From: Thermothelomyces thermophilus ATCC 42464
Lineage: Eukaryota; Ascomycota; Sordariomycetes; Sordariales; Chaetomiaceae
Assembly: GCF_000226095.1 (NCBI RefSeq)
Contig: NC_016473.1
Coordinates: 1,364,001 to 1,428,000, forward strand
Reading direction: 5' to 3'
DNA length: 64,000 bases
The translations under genes were made by a program, and so were the position numbers. Below, piece after piece: positions 22,401 through 32,541 of the stretch. The notes under the pieces were generated by a model. That model had not been told where the DNA came from and did not search any database. It worked only from the letters and a program-made list of their open reading frames with translations. Position 1 is the first letter of the stretch. The number at the start of each line of letters is the position of its first letter.

Positions 22401-25078
22401 GTAAAGAGCCTGAAGATCACCGAGGGCGAGGAGGTGGTGGCGGAAGTGGCCGAGGATTTGGTAAGGCCCCCTCTTCGACGCCGTTCAGGGGAGTGCGGTA
22501 CTAACCAGGCCTTGAAGTTGGGGTTACTGTGGGAGAACAGCGAGGTCAAGAACTTGATCATCGGCGCACACGGCTTGCTGCCGATCCTCGAGATACTCGA
22601 GCCTTGTACGCTCAAGAGTCGGCAACACATGATCCTGCAGCTGCTTAGGATTGTCAACGCGGTTAGTATCCAGACCTCGTTACCCGTAGCACATATTTGC
22701 TAACAGGAAAAAAAAAGATCATCCTGGATGATGTCGAGCTGCAAGAAAATCTGTGCTTTGTCGGCGGCATCCCGATTGTCACCAAGTTTGCCGCCCGGCA
22801 GTACTCAAACGATATCCGGCTGGAGGCGGCTGCTTTTGTTCGCCAGATGTACCAAACTTCCACGCTGACGCTACAGATGTTTGTTAGCGCCGGCGGTCTC
22901 AACGTACTGGTCGAATTTCTCGATGAGGATTATGAGACAGCCCAGGACCTTGTCTTGATAGGGGTCAACGGCATCTGGAATGTTTTTGAGCTCCAGGGCC
23001 CGACGCCGAAGAACGACTTCTGCAGGATCTTCTCACGGAGCAAAATCCTGGATCCGCTAGCTGCCATCCTGCACAAGGTCTTGGACGAGGAAAGGGATGA
23101 ACTGTCGGAGCTAGTGGAAGGCCGCATTGTCAATATTTTCTACCTGTTCTCGCAGGCGGAGCCGTACGTCAAGGAGGCCGTTGCCGAGCGGCAGGTTCTT
23201 AAGAGTATGTTTCCTCCGTTCGCGTAGTCGGACAAGATCTGCTAACTATCGGCAGCGGTTCTCAAGGACCTTCGACGAATGACACCGGCGCACCAAATTA
23301 CCATGCTCAAGTTCATCAAGAACATGTCAATGTGTTCCACTGTGCTCGACGCTCTGCACTCGGCGGACGCCATCGACTTCTTGATAGATGTGCTCAGTCT
23401 TTCGATGAAGAAGGGGCAGAAGAACTTCCGCGAGATCTCGAATCAAGTGCTAAATACCATGTTCAACCTTTGTCGCCTGAGCAAGGAGCGGCAGGAATAC
23501 GCGGCCAGCAACGGCATCATACCGCTACTGCTTAAGATCATGAAGACGGACCGGCCGCCAAAGGAGTTTGTCTTGCCAATCCTCTGCGACATGGCTCACT
23601 CGGGAAGCAAGGGGAGGAGGTATTTATGGCAGAACAACGGATTGGATTTCTACGTGTCGCTCCTCGCAGACCAGTACTGGCAGGTAACAGCGCTGGATGC
23701 CATCCATGTGTGGTTGCAGGAGGAAACGGCAAAAGTTGAGAGCCACCTGCTCGAAGGAGGATTCACCGCGGCGATCATATCGTGTTTCAATCCCACGAAA
23801 GCCAACGCCTTTGACCCCAACCTCCTGGAGCCATTGCTCAAGGTTCTCCGGTTAAGCCCGGCGGTGGCGGCGTCCCTTGCCAAGGCGGAAATATACGCTG
23901 GGATTGCGCAGAAGCTCAGTCACAAGAAGGCCGTCGTCCGCCTCAACCTGCTGCGTCTGGTGCGCAACATCATGGACGGATGCGAGGCGAACAACCTGCC
24001 TATGTCGGCTCTTGGCACTTCTGGTACGGGCCGTCAGCTGCGCATTCTGTTCGACAACATCCAGACGCTTGCGGATAAGGACCCAGCAGTGCTGGTGCGG
24101 AATTTGGCCTCGGAGCTTATCCGAAGCCACGTCGACGTCGAATTGCAGCACGACGCTATGTCACTCGGCAACATGGGGTTGGGTGCAGTTAGCAGTGCCG
24201 CCAGCAACGCGGGCTCAGGGCCGCGCTCCCGCTCCGGTGCACGCCGCAACACAAGCTACACTCCTCCGGGCCTGCATCTCAGCATGTCCATGCCGCCCAC
24301 GCCGACGCACGGGCACCGCCTCACGCAGTCATTCTCGGCGGCATACATCGAAGTCGCCGCCTCCCCGAAGCGCTCGGCCGCCGGCCTCACACAGGAACGC
24401 GACCCGTCTTTCTACCGCCCCCGGAGCCGCGACGGGGGCATGCCGATCCCAGCGTCCAGCATCCCCCGGCGCGTATCCGACACACCGCCGTTGGCCTCAC
24501 CGGATGGCACCAATTCAGCTGACTCTAGCTCGACTCCGGCGTCCAGATCCCGCCTCCCGCGGACCTCGACTGCACCACAACAACAGCAATACCAGCCGCT
24601 CTCGCGTCCAAGCCTACCAACAGCGGCATCGGCGCCGCCAATCTCCATTGCCTCCGGCGGGCAAGGAGCAGGAGCAGCTGGAGGAGCGGCAGGAGGTGGA
24701 GGAGGCCGCCGCGCGGGAAGCGGAGGACGGAGCGAGTCCTTCAGTCACCACCTCAGTAGCAGCTACAAGGAGAACTATAGCAGCCAGGGTTACCTCCAAC
24801 TCCAGGCGGGTAGGCTCCGCTCCGGATCGTCTGTCACAGTGGCTAGCGTGTCTTCTGCTGGCGGCGCTTCCAGTGGGACGCAGTACTCGGCCTCACCGAC
24901 GGGAAGCGCCGTTTCAGCCGGCAGTGGGAACGGCGGGCTGATGCCACCTGTTGTTCCGGGCTACGGGGTTTCCGGTGCAGGGGAGGTCAGCGGCGGAAGC
25001 AGCGGTTCGAGTGGAAAGCGGAGGAGTCGGGCACCTAGCTCCAACTCGAATGCCGGGTCGGAGGGGAGGTGGCCTTAG
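19443..25078 (+). CDS. sepH: SepH/Cdc7-type septation-initiation protein kinase
   Basis: Ser/Thr kinase of the septation initiation network (Aspergillus SepH, fission yeast Cdc7, plant MAP3K-epsilon), acting at spindle pole bodies and septation sites. Eleven exons: 19443-19667, 20103-20237, 20296-20325, 20400-20464, 20522-20960, 21024-21342, 21401-21903, 21957-22460, 22509-22661, 22718-23204 and 23256-25078, totalling 4683 nt and 1560 residues. The kinase domain starts at about residue 76: glycine loop [13 protein letters not shown], lysine in VAIKQIKL, catalytic loop [25 protein letters not shown]. The centre (about 740-1230) is helical and ARM-like, as in the family; the last 300 residues are Ser/Gly-rich. 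Exon 3 is 30 nt. Intron 1 is long (435 nt). The acceptor of exon 10 follows nine A because the first AG lies too close to the CTAAC branch site. An in-frame ATG at 19410 would add 11 residues. Confidence 0.93.
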
Positions 25079-25848
25079 CGATGCCACGCTCCTTTGCGGC
25101 CGGTCTCCCGGGTCGCGGGTGCGACTGGGGGAATTGGTGGAGACCCTAATGGTGCCTGTGCTCGTACTAGCAGTAGTGGTGGTGTTGGTGGTGGTGGTGG
25201 TGGTGGTCGTGCTGCTGCTGTTGCTCCTGCGATTGCTCCTGCGACTGTACGCAGTTCTGCTGCACCGGGAAGCAGAGCGAGTGGGCGGGGATGGAGACGC
25301 TGTTGATATCTTTGCCCGCTGTACTGCCGAGCCTTTCCTTTTTTTTTTCCTATCTTTTCTCTTACTTCCTATGCATTCACCGGAGTTTTGGGCGGTCTTA
25401 TTCTTCTCTTCTTGATCTTGTCTTCATTGCTGGGTTCATTTTCTACATGGCTTCTACTACGGGCAAGGCAGGGTAAACATAAAATGGCGGGTACGGAAGA
25501 CGGGCTGGGGGAGGGGGGAGGCACTCTTCGCAGAGGCACCATGGCCGACTGGTGTGAAGGAGAGAGAATGAGAGGAGCTAAGCTTTGGAAGGAGGGAACA
25601 GGATCCGAGGCAGGATCGGGCCTCTCGGAGAATTCGAATCAATGCTACCTAACAAGGTCCTCATATCCATTTCCTCCGGCACGATCTTTCTTGTTTTAGA
25701 TCCTGGATAAAGTGGTGGAGTGAGCGGGATCCGAGTGTGTTTGGGTGTTCACTGCGTCGGATACGATCTCGTAGTGACCACCCCCCCTTCCCCCCCGGAC
25801 ATGAAGAGTTCATGGCCCTCTCTCGTCAACGCAGGTCAGCGCAGTTGC
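25079..25848. other. SepH 3' region and LINE insertion flank
   Basis: Immediately after the SepH stop there is a GTG/GTT/CTG trinucleotide-rich stretch at about 25165-25245, probably 3' UTR. No gene is seen in the remainder up to the LINE's target duplication. Confidence 0.5.
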
Positions 25849-25862
25849 ATGCCAGCCGTGCC
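25849..25862. repeat. Left target-site duplication of the LINE
   Basis: ATGCCAGCCGTGCC lies directly before the element's first recognisable coding sequence. It matches the 14 nt after the TAA tail at 27409-27422 except for one C-to-T change, which is itself in a CA-to-TA context. Confidence 0.75.
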
Positions 25863-27408
25863 TCAGTTTAATAGGCTTTGCCGACGATACCAACCTTCTG
25901 GCCTTCGGGAGGGCCGAGGAGGCCTGTAACGGTCAGCTACAGAGGGCTTGGAAGGCCTACCTACAGTGGGCAAAGACCCGGGGTATGGCTTTTGCCCCGG
26001 AAAAGTGCGAACTCATCCACTTCAACAGGGGCCGGAAACAGTGGTCGCGACCGCTAGAGCTCCTACGGCCCAGAGGGGGTACTACCACTATAGCTCCGTC
26101 AAAGTCGGCCAGATTCCTAGGGGTCTGGCTAGACTGGAGGCTACAGTGGGGCCCCCACTGCGCAAAGGTGGCCAAGAAGCTAGAAACCCAGGAGTTCGCC
26201 CTGACCAGGCTCGCTGCGAAGACCTGGGGCCCTGGCCTCCTACGGGCCCGCGAGGTCTATACCAAGTGTATCCACAGCGCCCTAGCTTACGGGGCCTCGA
26301 ACTTCTACAAGCCTACTAAGCCAGGGGGTAAGCCGGAAGGCCCTACTAGGGAACTATCGAAAGCCTAATACAGGGCCCTTCGAGTAGTTACCAGGGCCTA
26401 TAAGGCTACCCCTATCCGGTGCCTCGAAACGGAAGCCTAGGTACCACCCCTCGACCTCTATCTTAATAAGAGGCTAGCCGACTTCGAAGCCAAACTTGAC
26501 CAGCCGCTCTTACAGACCGGGGCAGGTCCGGGGGCCTCCCGGGTCCCGGTGAGGGCTCTTATCTAATAGGCCTATAATAGGCTAAGCTAGAGGTTCTAGA
26601 AGAGAAGGGCTAGGGTAAGGGGCTAGGAGCCAAGGCCTATAGCCCTAGAGGTAGCAAGATCGACAGTCCGGCAGTAGGTTTAGGAGGGCTGTAGAGAGGG
26701 TCGACCCCCCCTATAGACCCTACGAAGAAGGCTATAGGCTACGGAACTGGCCGTGGTGGTAAGCTAGAGCAACCGCTAGAGGGCCGACCAAGCCGGTAGG
26801 AGGATATAGCGTATATCGGACAAGGACCCCCCGTACCTAGTTTTTATAGGGGAAGGCCTACAAAGATACCAGGGCCTAATAAAGGCCTAGAGCTCCCTAC
26901 TAGTACAGGCCTATATAGGGGCTATTAGCCTCTGTGACTTCCTTTTTGGGGTTTAAGTCCCGGGGGTTAGTACCCCTTACTATGCCTGTGGCTAGGGGAG
27001 GGAGACTGTCGAGCACCTAGTCGTATAGTGCCTAAACCTACCAAGAAGCCGAACGTGGGAATCCTAGGAAATACGGACATAAAGGGACTTTGACCTTATC
27101 TTACGGGGTATAGGGGCCTATAACCATCGTTTGGCAAGGAGGGTTTTATAGTGGCTAATGGACCTAGGGAGGCTTCCGGAATATTGCCTTATAAGTAGGC
27201 TAGACCGGGAGGGAAGGCCTCTATAGGGCTATTCTAGCCACTTCTCCTTTTCTTTGTAGTGTATTAGTACTCTAGATTGGGCGTTAAAGGAGGGACAGAG
27301 GTTTTTATCCGGCCTATTAGGTACGGTTTCCTTTGTATATAACTAGAGAGGCTCTGGCATGCTTATTAGTATAGCGGTGTAGGACTAATAATAATAATAA
27401 TAATAATA
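25863..27408 (+). mobile_element. 5'-truncated, RIP-marked LINE (Tad-like non-LTR retrotransposon)
   Basis: Remnant of a non-LTR retrotransposon. It begins just upstream of the reverse-transcriptase FADD box (25877-25888) and runs in the same frame through MAFAPEKCELIHFN and ARFLGVWLDWRLQW (thumb region) to a CCHC-like C-terminal motif, CG...ETVEHLVV..C, near 26987-27033; the distance from FADD is an exact multiple of three. It ends in a TAA repeat (about 27384-27410). Between about 26360 and 27360 the frame is interrupted many times by TAG or TAA where relatives have Gln or Trp, and TA dinucleotides are abundant while CA and TG are scarce, which is the RIP pattern. No net frameshift separates the two ends. 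A 14-bp duplication flanks it. The absent 5' two-thirds reflect ordinary LINE 5' truncation. The Tad clade assignment is by resemblance only. Confidence 0.88.
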
Positions 27409-27410
27409 AT
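27384..27410 (+). repeat. TAA-repeat tail of the LINE
   Basis: About nine TAA units close the element on its 3' side, directly before the right target duplication. Simple-repeat tails instead of poly-A are known for several LINE clades and fix the orientation as plus. Confidence 0.8.
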
Positions 27411-27422
27411 GCTAGCCGTGCC
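27409..27422. repeat. Right target-site duplication of the LINE
   Basis: ATGCTAGCCGTGCC, a 13/14 match to 25849-25862. Its first two bases overlap the last AAT-like unit of the tail, so the exact border is uncertain by two or three bases. Confidence 0.75.
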
Positions 27423-28045
27423 CTCCACCAGTTCTAACTCTGATGCCACTGGAACTCAAAGGTTCGAATCCTAAAAGGGACCGAAACCTGATGTCTTTCA
27501 TTTGGCTTTTCTTCCTTGATATCAAAACCGGCTTGTCGTTATCTCATGTTTCACACGAAGAGGTGAGTTCACTTACACCGGCCTACGACGACCAATAGGC
27601 GTGCGCCGTTTTTCGTCAGACTAAACCGAGTTGGGCCGAGCCTACTACTATAGTAAGGTCATCGGGCCACCTCGAACAAATCGCAGATCATCGGCCGAGG
27701 TGGCTGTGCCCCTCTCTTGCGCGGCCGCTTCACGTTGCCACGGGCGAACGTCATCGATCCCCCAGGCATCCATCGGGCGAAGAGCGACCTAATCCCTCAT
27801 CTTATCCAGGAAGAGTTGCTTGATTCACCTGCCTTTGCATGCATTTTGAATCACACTCTCAACCTCGGTGAATAATTCCTCTTTTTTTTTTTTTTTTCTT
27901 TTTCTTTCACCCTGTGAGCTTATAACAGACGGGCTTATAAGCTCTCTCTGCTCGACTTGCTGGCCGCTTGATTGCGCAGCTTCCTTGCCCTGCTTATCGC
28001 TTCCAATCGTTTTCTGAAGTAAATTCCGTCTCTCGGGTTGCCACC
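27423..28045. other. Intergenic region between LINE and membrane-protein gene
   Basis: No gene. It contains GGTTCGAATCC at 27461-27471, resembling a tRNA B box but without a foldable tRNA around it, and a 16-nt T run at 27882-27897 shortly upstream of the next gene. Confidence 0.5.
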
Positions 28046-28884
28046 ATGACGCGCACCGTGGTGTATAGCGTAGCGCTGGTCGCTTTGCTTGCCGGTGAGT
28101 GAGAGAAACGCTCCGTTCATCTTGGCGATGTCGTTTCCTAGCTGCTCGTCCCTCATTCGTCTCTTGATTTTATTGTGATCTCATGTTATTATGTATTATT
28201 CTCGCCAAGCCAGAACACGAATCGCTAACCATCTCCCCTTCTGCAGCCACCTCCATGACCATCACCTCGCTCGTCTCGCCCAAATGGGTCACTCTGACCG
28301 TCCCCTCACCGTCGGGAGGCACCGTTACCGACACCATCGGCCTGCACAGGCGGTGTTCCGCGTCTACCACGGGCAGGAAATGCGTGCCCTTCCCGGAGCA
28401 GTGGCGGTGCGATGGCGACGAGCGCTCCTTCTGCTCCATGTGGCGGACCACGGGCTTCCTGATGAATCTTGCCGTCGTCGCGGAGCTGGCGGCCCTCGCC
28501 GGGTTCGTCGTCATCCTGGTGGGCGGCAGGGTGAAGAGGGAGGGCAGCGGCTGGAAGGCGCTCGGGGGCATGCTGGCGGCCGTGGCGGCGGCCGAGTTCC
28601 TCGGCATGGCCATCGTGGTAAGAAGTTCCTTGCTACATTTTTTTCCTCCCACTCTCCTATTTTGGAAGGGACTATTTTGGGCTGATGATTTTTGTCAGGC
28701 GTATGCCTTTGATCATGACGACTTGTTTCTGGTGCCCGGATATCGCCTCGACTCGTCGTGGTATCTGTGCACCTTCAGCGCGGGTATCGCGCTGCTGGCG
28801 GGGGTCGGGCTGGCCATCTCGGCGATGGTGCTGCCACCGGAGGACGGGTACCAGCTGTTGCTGGGCGAGTCAGATGGGGTGTGA
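28046..28884 (+). CDS. Small four-TM (claudin-like) membrane protein
   Basis: Predicted integral membrane protein, function unknown. Exons 28046-28094, 28247-28617 and 28699-28884 (49 + 371 + 186 nt) give 201 residues. The start has a strong context, GCCACCATGA. Segment 1 is about residues 4-28 (VVYSVALVALLAGATSMTIT). A loop with four cysteines follows (CSASTTGRKCVPF, WRCDGDERSFC). Segments 2 and 3 (LAVVAELAALAGFVVILVGG; MLAAVAAAEFLGMAIV) come next, then a short outer loop with WYLC and segment 4 (GIALLAGVGLAISAMVL). A large Cys-rich first loop with four helices is the claudin/PMP22/Sur7-like layout; I infer a plasma-membrane or cell-cortex location. It is not recognised as any named family member. 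All splice sites are consensus. Confidence 0.78.
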
Positions 28885-29211
28885 AGCCGAGTTCGAATCC
28901 GTGTCTAATTGGATTGATTCTCCTGGCTTTACCCCACCCGTAATGGGATGGTGTTGGGTGAGGCGTTGATGGAACTCTGAGTATGACTGCTGAACATTTG
29001 GCAAGGACAATCAATGCCTGGAATATTTAACTAATACTAGTATATAATAGTACTTACAACAAAACAACACCTGCGGGACCTGTTCACCAAACAATATGTA
29101 AACCAACAATGCGAGCGACTCCGACTGGTTTTACCATGGCGACTTCGCTCCCTTGTCTCAGTTCCGGTCGCCGAGGAACGCAATATCCGAGACCGTTTGA
29201 GCGCAACCTGG

Positions 29212-29223
29212 AATACTAGTATT
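29212..29223. promoter_or_regulatory. Perfect AATACTAGTATT palindrome (copy 2 of 4)
   Basis: Self-complementary 12-mer repeated perfectly at 29318-29329 and nearly at 29033-29043 and 29670-29681, all within 650 nt ahead of ERG4. A palindromic site in several promoter copies suggests a dimeric regulator, but no known factor is assigned. Confidence 0.45.
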
Positions 29224-29317
29224 GGAGAAGAGACCCTGTTTTCTTGCTTGGTTTTGTCGCAGCGCTGCTGCGGGGTATGTGCATACATACACAAGCGGTT
29301 GATTGATCGTATTAGCT

Positions 29318-29329
29318 AATACTAGTATT
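29318..29329. promoter_or_regulatory. Perfect AATACTAGTATT palindrome (copy 3 of 4)
   Basis: Second perfect copy of the 12-mer at 29212-29223, 106 nt downstream in the same promoter region. Confidence 0.45.
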
Positions 29330-29752
29330 TTCGCGAAACGAGCACCAGAAAGCCCCCAACATAGCAGGAAAGGCCAAAAATGTGGGGAAATGCGACCCTC
29401 TTTCGATTGCCGGGTCAAGATTGGTCAACAATCCAGCAGCAACAATTGGTCCCTGCAGCCACATATGCAAATCGGCAGATTGCGCAGCGCGATCGACCAA
29501 ACACCAGGGTGCCGTTGTCTTGGAACCACGGCCTGTTTTCCTTTTTTTCGTTCGCTCTTTTACACCCACCTTTCCTTTTCTTCTCCCGCTTCACCGCCCC
29601 CGGAGAACTGCCAGGCGTTCTTTGGTCGTCAAGGCTTCCCTGGGCAAAGCGCATGACATTCATTCTGCAAATACTAGTGTTTGAGCGTCTTTCCCTCTCT
29701 TTCTCGTGGCTCGAGCTTTGCGATCCCGGTTTTGCCCCTGAAAATTTCATGG

Positions 29753-29760
29753 TATAAAAA
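29753..29760 (+). promoter_or_regulatory. TATA box of ERG4
   Basis: TATAAAAA lies only 19-26 nt upstream of the ERG4 ATG at 29779. If it is used in the usual way, transcription would start at or just after that ATG. Either an upstream start site is used, or some messages begin translation at a downstream ATG such as the one at 29921. Confidence 0.5.
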
Positions 29761-29778
29761 CGATCGCATCCGGCCAAG

Positions 29779-31636
29779 ATGTCTAGCAGATACTCGCTGA
29801 GGCAAACGCCGAGGTAAGTCAATTGACGTTTTTTTTTTTTTTTTTGAAAAAAGAACATATTGTTTCCTCTTCTGTTACATCTCTGACCGCAGCCTCAGGA
29901 AAAAGGAGCTCTTCGACGGCATGGTCGAGACTCCGGGCCGTCGCAGCACACGTCGCAAAGCCCAGGTCCTTCCCGAGTCTGACGCCGAGTCCACCTCTGC
30001 CATCGAAGTCATGGAGAGCAAGCAAGTGCGCCGGCGCCCGGCGCCAAAGTTCACCGAGCACATCGACGAGCTCACCCCCCCTGATACCCCCATCGACAGC
30101 GACGCGTCCGAGGTGGCATCCGTCAAGAACTCGGCCAAGGCCAATGGCAAGCTGAGCGACGCCGAGGAGAAGCCCAAGGTCATCGACCACACGCTCACGC
30201 GCTTCTCGGGTGAGTACGAATTTGGCGGGCCATGGTTCGTCTCTCTCATGATAGTCGGCTTCCCGTGCCTCATGTGGTACATGTGGATCGGCGCAACCTA
30301 CTACGACGGCGGCTTCCCCGTGCGCGAGCCCGGCCAGAGCTGGGGTGACTTCGCCAAGCACCTCGTCCACCTCGTCTACACGGGCGCCTTCCCCCACACC
30401 AAGGCCTGGCTCATTTACTGGATCTTCTTCGTCGTCGAGGGCATCTTCTACTGCCTCATGCCGGGCATCTGGGCCTATGGCAAGCCGCTGCCCCACGAGG
30501 GCGGCAAGCAGCTCAAGTACTACTGCTCCGCCTACACGTCCTGGTACGCCACGCTCGCCATCGTCGCCGCCCTGCACTTCTCGGGCGTCTTCCCGCTCTA
30601 TACCCTCATCGACGAGTTCGGCCCGCTGCTGTCCGTCTCCATCCTGTCCGGCTTTCTCGTCTCCATCATCGCATACGTCTCGGCCCTGGCCCGCGGCGCC
30701 CAGCTCCGCATGTCGGGCAACCACATCTACGACTTCTTCATGGGCGCCGAGCTGAACCCCCGCATGTTTGGCATCCTCGACTTCAAGATGTTCTTCGAGG
30801 TGCGCATGCCCTGGTACATCCTGTTCCTCCTGTCCTGCGCCGCCGCAGCCCGCCAGTACGACCGCTACGGCTACGTCTCGGGCGAGGTCGGCTTCCTCAT
30901 GATGGCCCACTTCCTCTACGGCAACGCGACGGCCAAGGGCGAGGAGCTCATCGTCACCACCTGGGACATGTACTACGAGAAGTGGGGCTTCATGCTCATC
31001 TTCTGGAACCTCTCGGGCGTGCCGCTGTCCTACTGCCACTGCACCATCTACCTGGCCAACCACGCGCCCGAGACGTACCGCTGGAACCGCTGGGCGCTGG
31101 CCTTCCTCTACGTCAGCTACCTCTTCGTCTACTGGGTCTGGGACAGCTGCAACAGCCAGAAGAACCGCTTCCGCGCCATGGAGCGCGGCACCCTCATCAA
31201 GCGCAACACCTTCCCCCAGGTCCCCTGGCAGACCCTGCACAACCCCAAGACCATCGAGACCGGCCTGGGCGACAAGATCCTCGCCGACGGCTGGTACGGC
31301 ATGGCCCGCAAGGTCCACTACACCTGCGACGTCTACTTTGCCACCACCTGGGCCCTCATCACCGGCTTCAAGAGCCCCTTCCCCTGGTTTTACCCCGTCT
31401 TCTTCGTCGTCATGATCGCCCACCGCGCCTGGCGCGATATCCACCGCTGCAGGCAGAAATACGGCGAGGCCTGGCGGGAGTACGAGAGGCAGGTGCCGTA
31501 CCTGTTCATTCCGGTAAGCATATTTTTCCTATTTTTTTTAAAAAAAAAACAAAAAAAAAAGAATTCCCTTCACCCCTCGTCTTCTGCGTGTCTATGGCAG
31601 GAATGTCCGCTAATGTTGTTCCAGTATGTCATTTAA
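29779..31636 (+). CDS. ERG4: C-24(28) sterol reductase
   Basis: NADPH-dependent ER enzyme that performs the last step of ergosterol synthesis, reducing the C24(28) double bond. Exons 29779-29813, 29893-31513 and 31625-31636 (35 + 1621 + 12 nt) give 555 residues. The N-terminus [17 protein letters not shown] and the Ser/Thr-rich tail are cytosolic. Multiple membrane segments start at [18 protein letters not shown]. The ERG4/ERG24 signatures are seen in the C-terminal half: [20 protein letters not shown] and [18 protein letters not shown], then [15 protein letters not shown] and VPYLFIP. The last exon adds just YVI and the stop, completing the family's usual YLFIPYVI end. The last intron (111 nt) is a multiple of three and has no in-frame stop. 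The related C-14 reductase ERG24 is less likely given the C-terminus. Confidence 0.95.
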
Positions 31637-32457
31637 AAAGGAAAAATGTTCTTTTTTCTTTTAGATGGTGATTGTCGGAAAATCCTGCCTAGATGGCAGG
31701 TGGCTTGAGAAGGCCGTTGGCCCTATACTCCAGAATCAACGAAGTGTGGGTTTTGGATCTATATCATAGTAGGGGATGAATGCACGCATGCATGACCGAG
31801 ATGTCCGGCGGGAGAGGAGTCTAAAAGGTGGTTTGGGGCCAAATCTCTAGACTTAGAGACAGCATGACGGACCAGCAAGCAGTGTAACTGGGCAGACCTA
31901 TCACGCCTGCTACTCGGACTTTTCTACCTAATTGTCCAGTAGCCGATTACTAATCCTTAAGTTTAATGGTAATACTGGAACATATTTACTCGGTTTTGCC
32001 CTGACGGTGGAGCGTGTTGTGAATGAGTGAGGTGCATCGAGACTTGGGAGTCTGAAGCCTAGAAGTTCACTCCTCTGATGGAAAACATTGGTTGATCATT
32101 CACAATGCCATGTAATCCCAACTAAGGAAATCGCAGCAGTTCATAACAGCCACGCTTTGTTTTGTAAAGTCGTGGAGGCACCTCAGTCTGACTAGCTAGT
32201 TTCCAAGCACCAAGGCTCATCATTAGCCGTGAGCTGCCCAGAAAGGAGAACCGGGTCGAGTCCAAGAAGACCAGGTTCAACAAACGCTTCATTCGAATAA
32301 GAGACGAGACGAGAAGAGTGAAAGAATAAAGGACAAGGAGCCTTGAAGACGCTATGATGTCTCTCGAGTCCCAGAGTTTCGAAAAGAGAGCATGATCAAA
32401 CGAAAGAGAAAAAAACACGGTCAAAAAAAAATGCTTCCAATCGCGGACGGGAATTGA
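31637..32457. other. Intergenic region between ERG4 and tRNA-Lys
   Basis: No gene found. A minus-strand open frame at 32122-32481 overlaps the tRNA and has no family features. A run of nine A at 32424-32432 is the tRNA terminator in the other orientation. Confidence 0.5.
32424..32432 (-). terminator. RNA polymerase III terminator of tRNA-Lys
   Basis: Nine T on the minus strand, about 26 nt beyond the mature 3' end of the tRNA. Four or more T is sufficient for Pol III termination. Confidence 0.7.
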
Positions 32458-32541
32458 GCCCGACGTGGGGGTCGAACCCACAACCTTGAGATGGACCTAA
32501 GACTTAAGAGTCTCACGCTCTACCGATTGAGCTAGCCGGGC
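32458..32541 (-). tRNA. tRNA-Lys (CTT) with a 12-nt intron
   Basis: It folds as a cloverleaf. Acceptor arms are GCCCGGC and GTCGGGC; the D-arm TAGCTCAATCGGTAGAGC is the A box. The anticodon stem TGAGA/TCTCA encloses loop CTCTTAA with anticodon CTT, and the T-arm GTGGG-TTCGACC-CCCAC is the B box. A 12-nt intron (AGTCTTAGGTCC) lies after the base 3' to the anticodon, the standard eukaryotic position. CCA is not encoded. It reads AAG lysine codons, which are frequent in these GC-rich genes. Confidence 0.95.

Larger units (their letters stand above)
28885..29778. other. ERG4 upstream region with four ACTAGT palindromes
   Basis: Gene-free promoter region holding four copies of AATACTAGTATT or near matches (29033-29043, 29212-29223, 29318-29329, 29670-29681) and a TATA box next to the ERG4 start. 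Confidence 0.6.

Noticed and set aside
27423-27490. tRNA-like or SINE-like B box GGTTCGAATCC after the LINE
   Set aside because: No acceptor pairing, A box or anticodon arm can be folded around it; the T-stem is only about three pairs. Probably chance.
28888-28903. GTTCGAATCC just after the membrane-protein stop codon
   Set aside because: An isolated B-box-like decamer with no cloverleaf.
29819-31444. 541-codon antisense open frame opposite ERG4
   Set aside because: Same codon-bias shadow effect; composition dominated by Glu, Asp, Val, Gly and Arg, with no domain.
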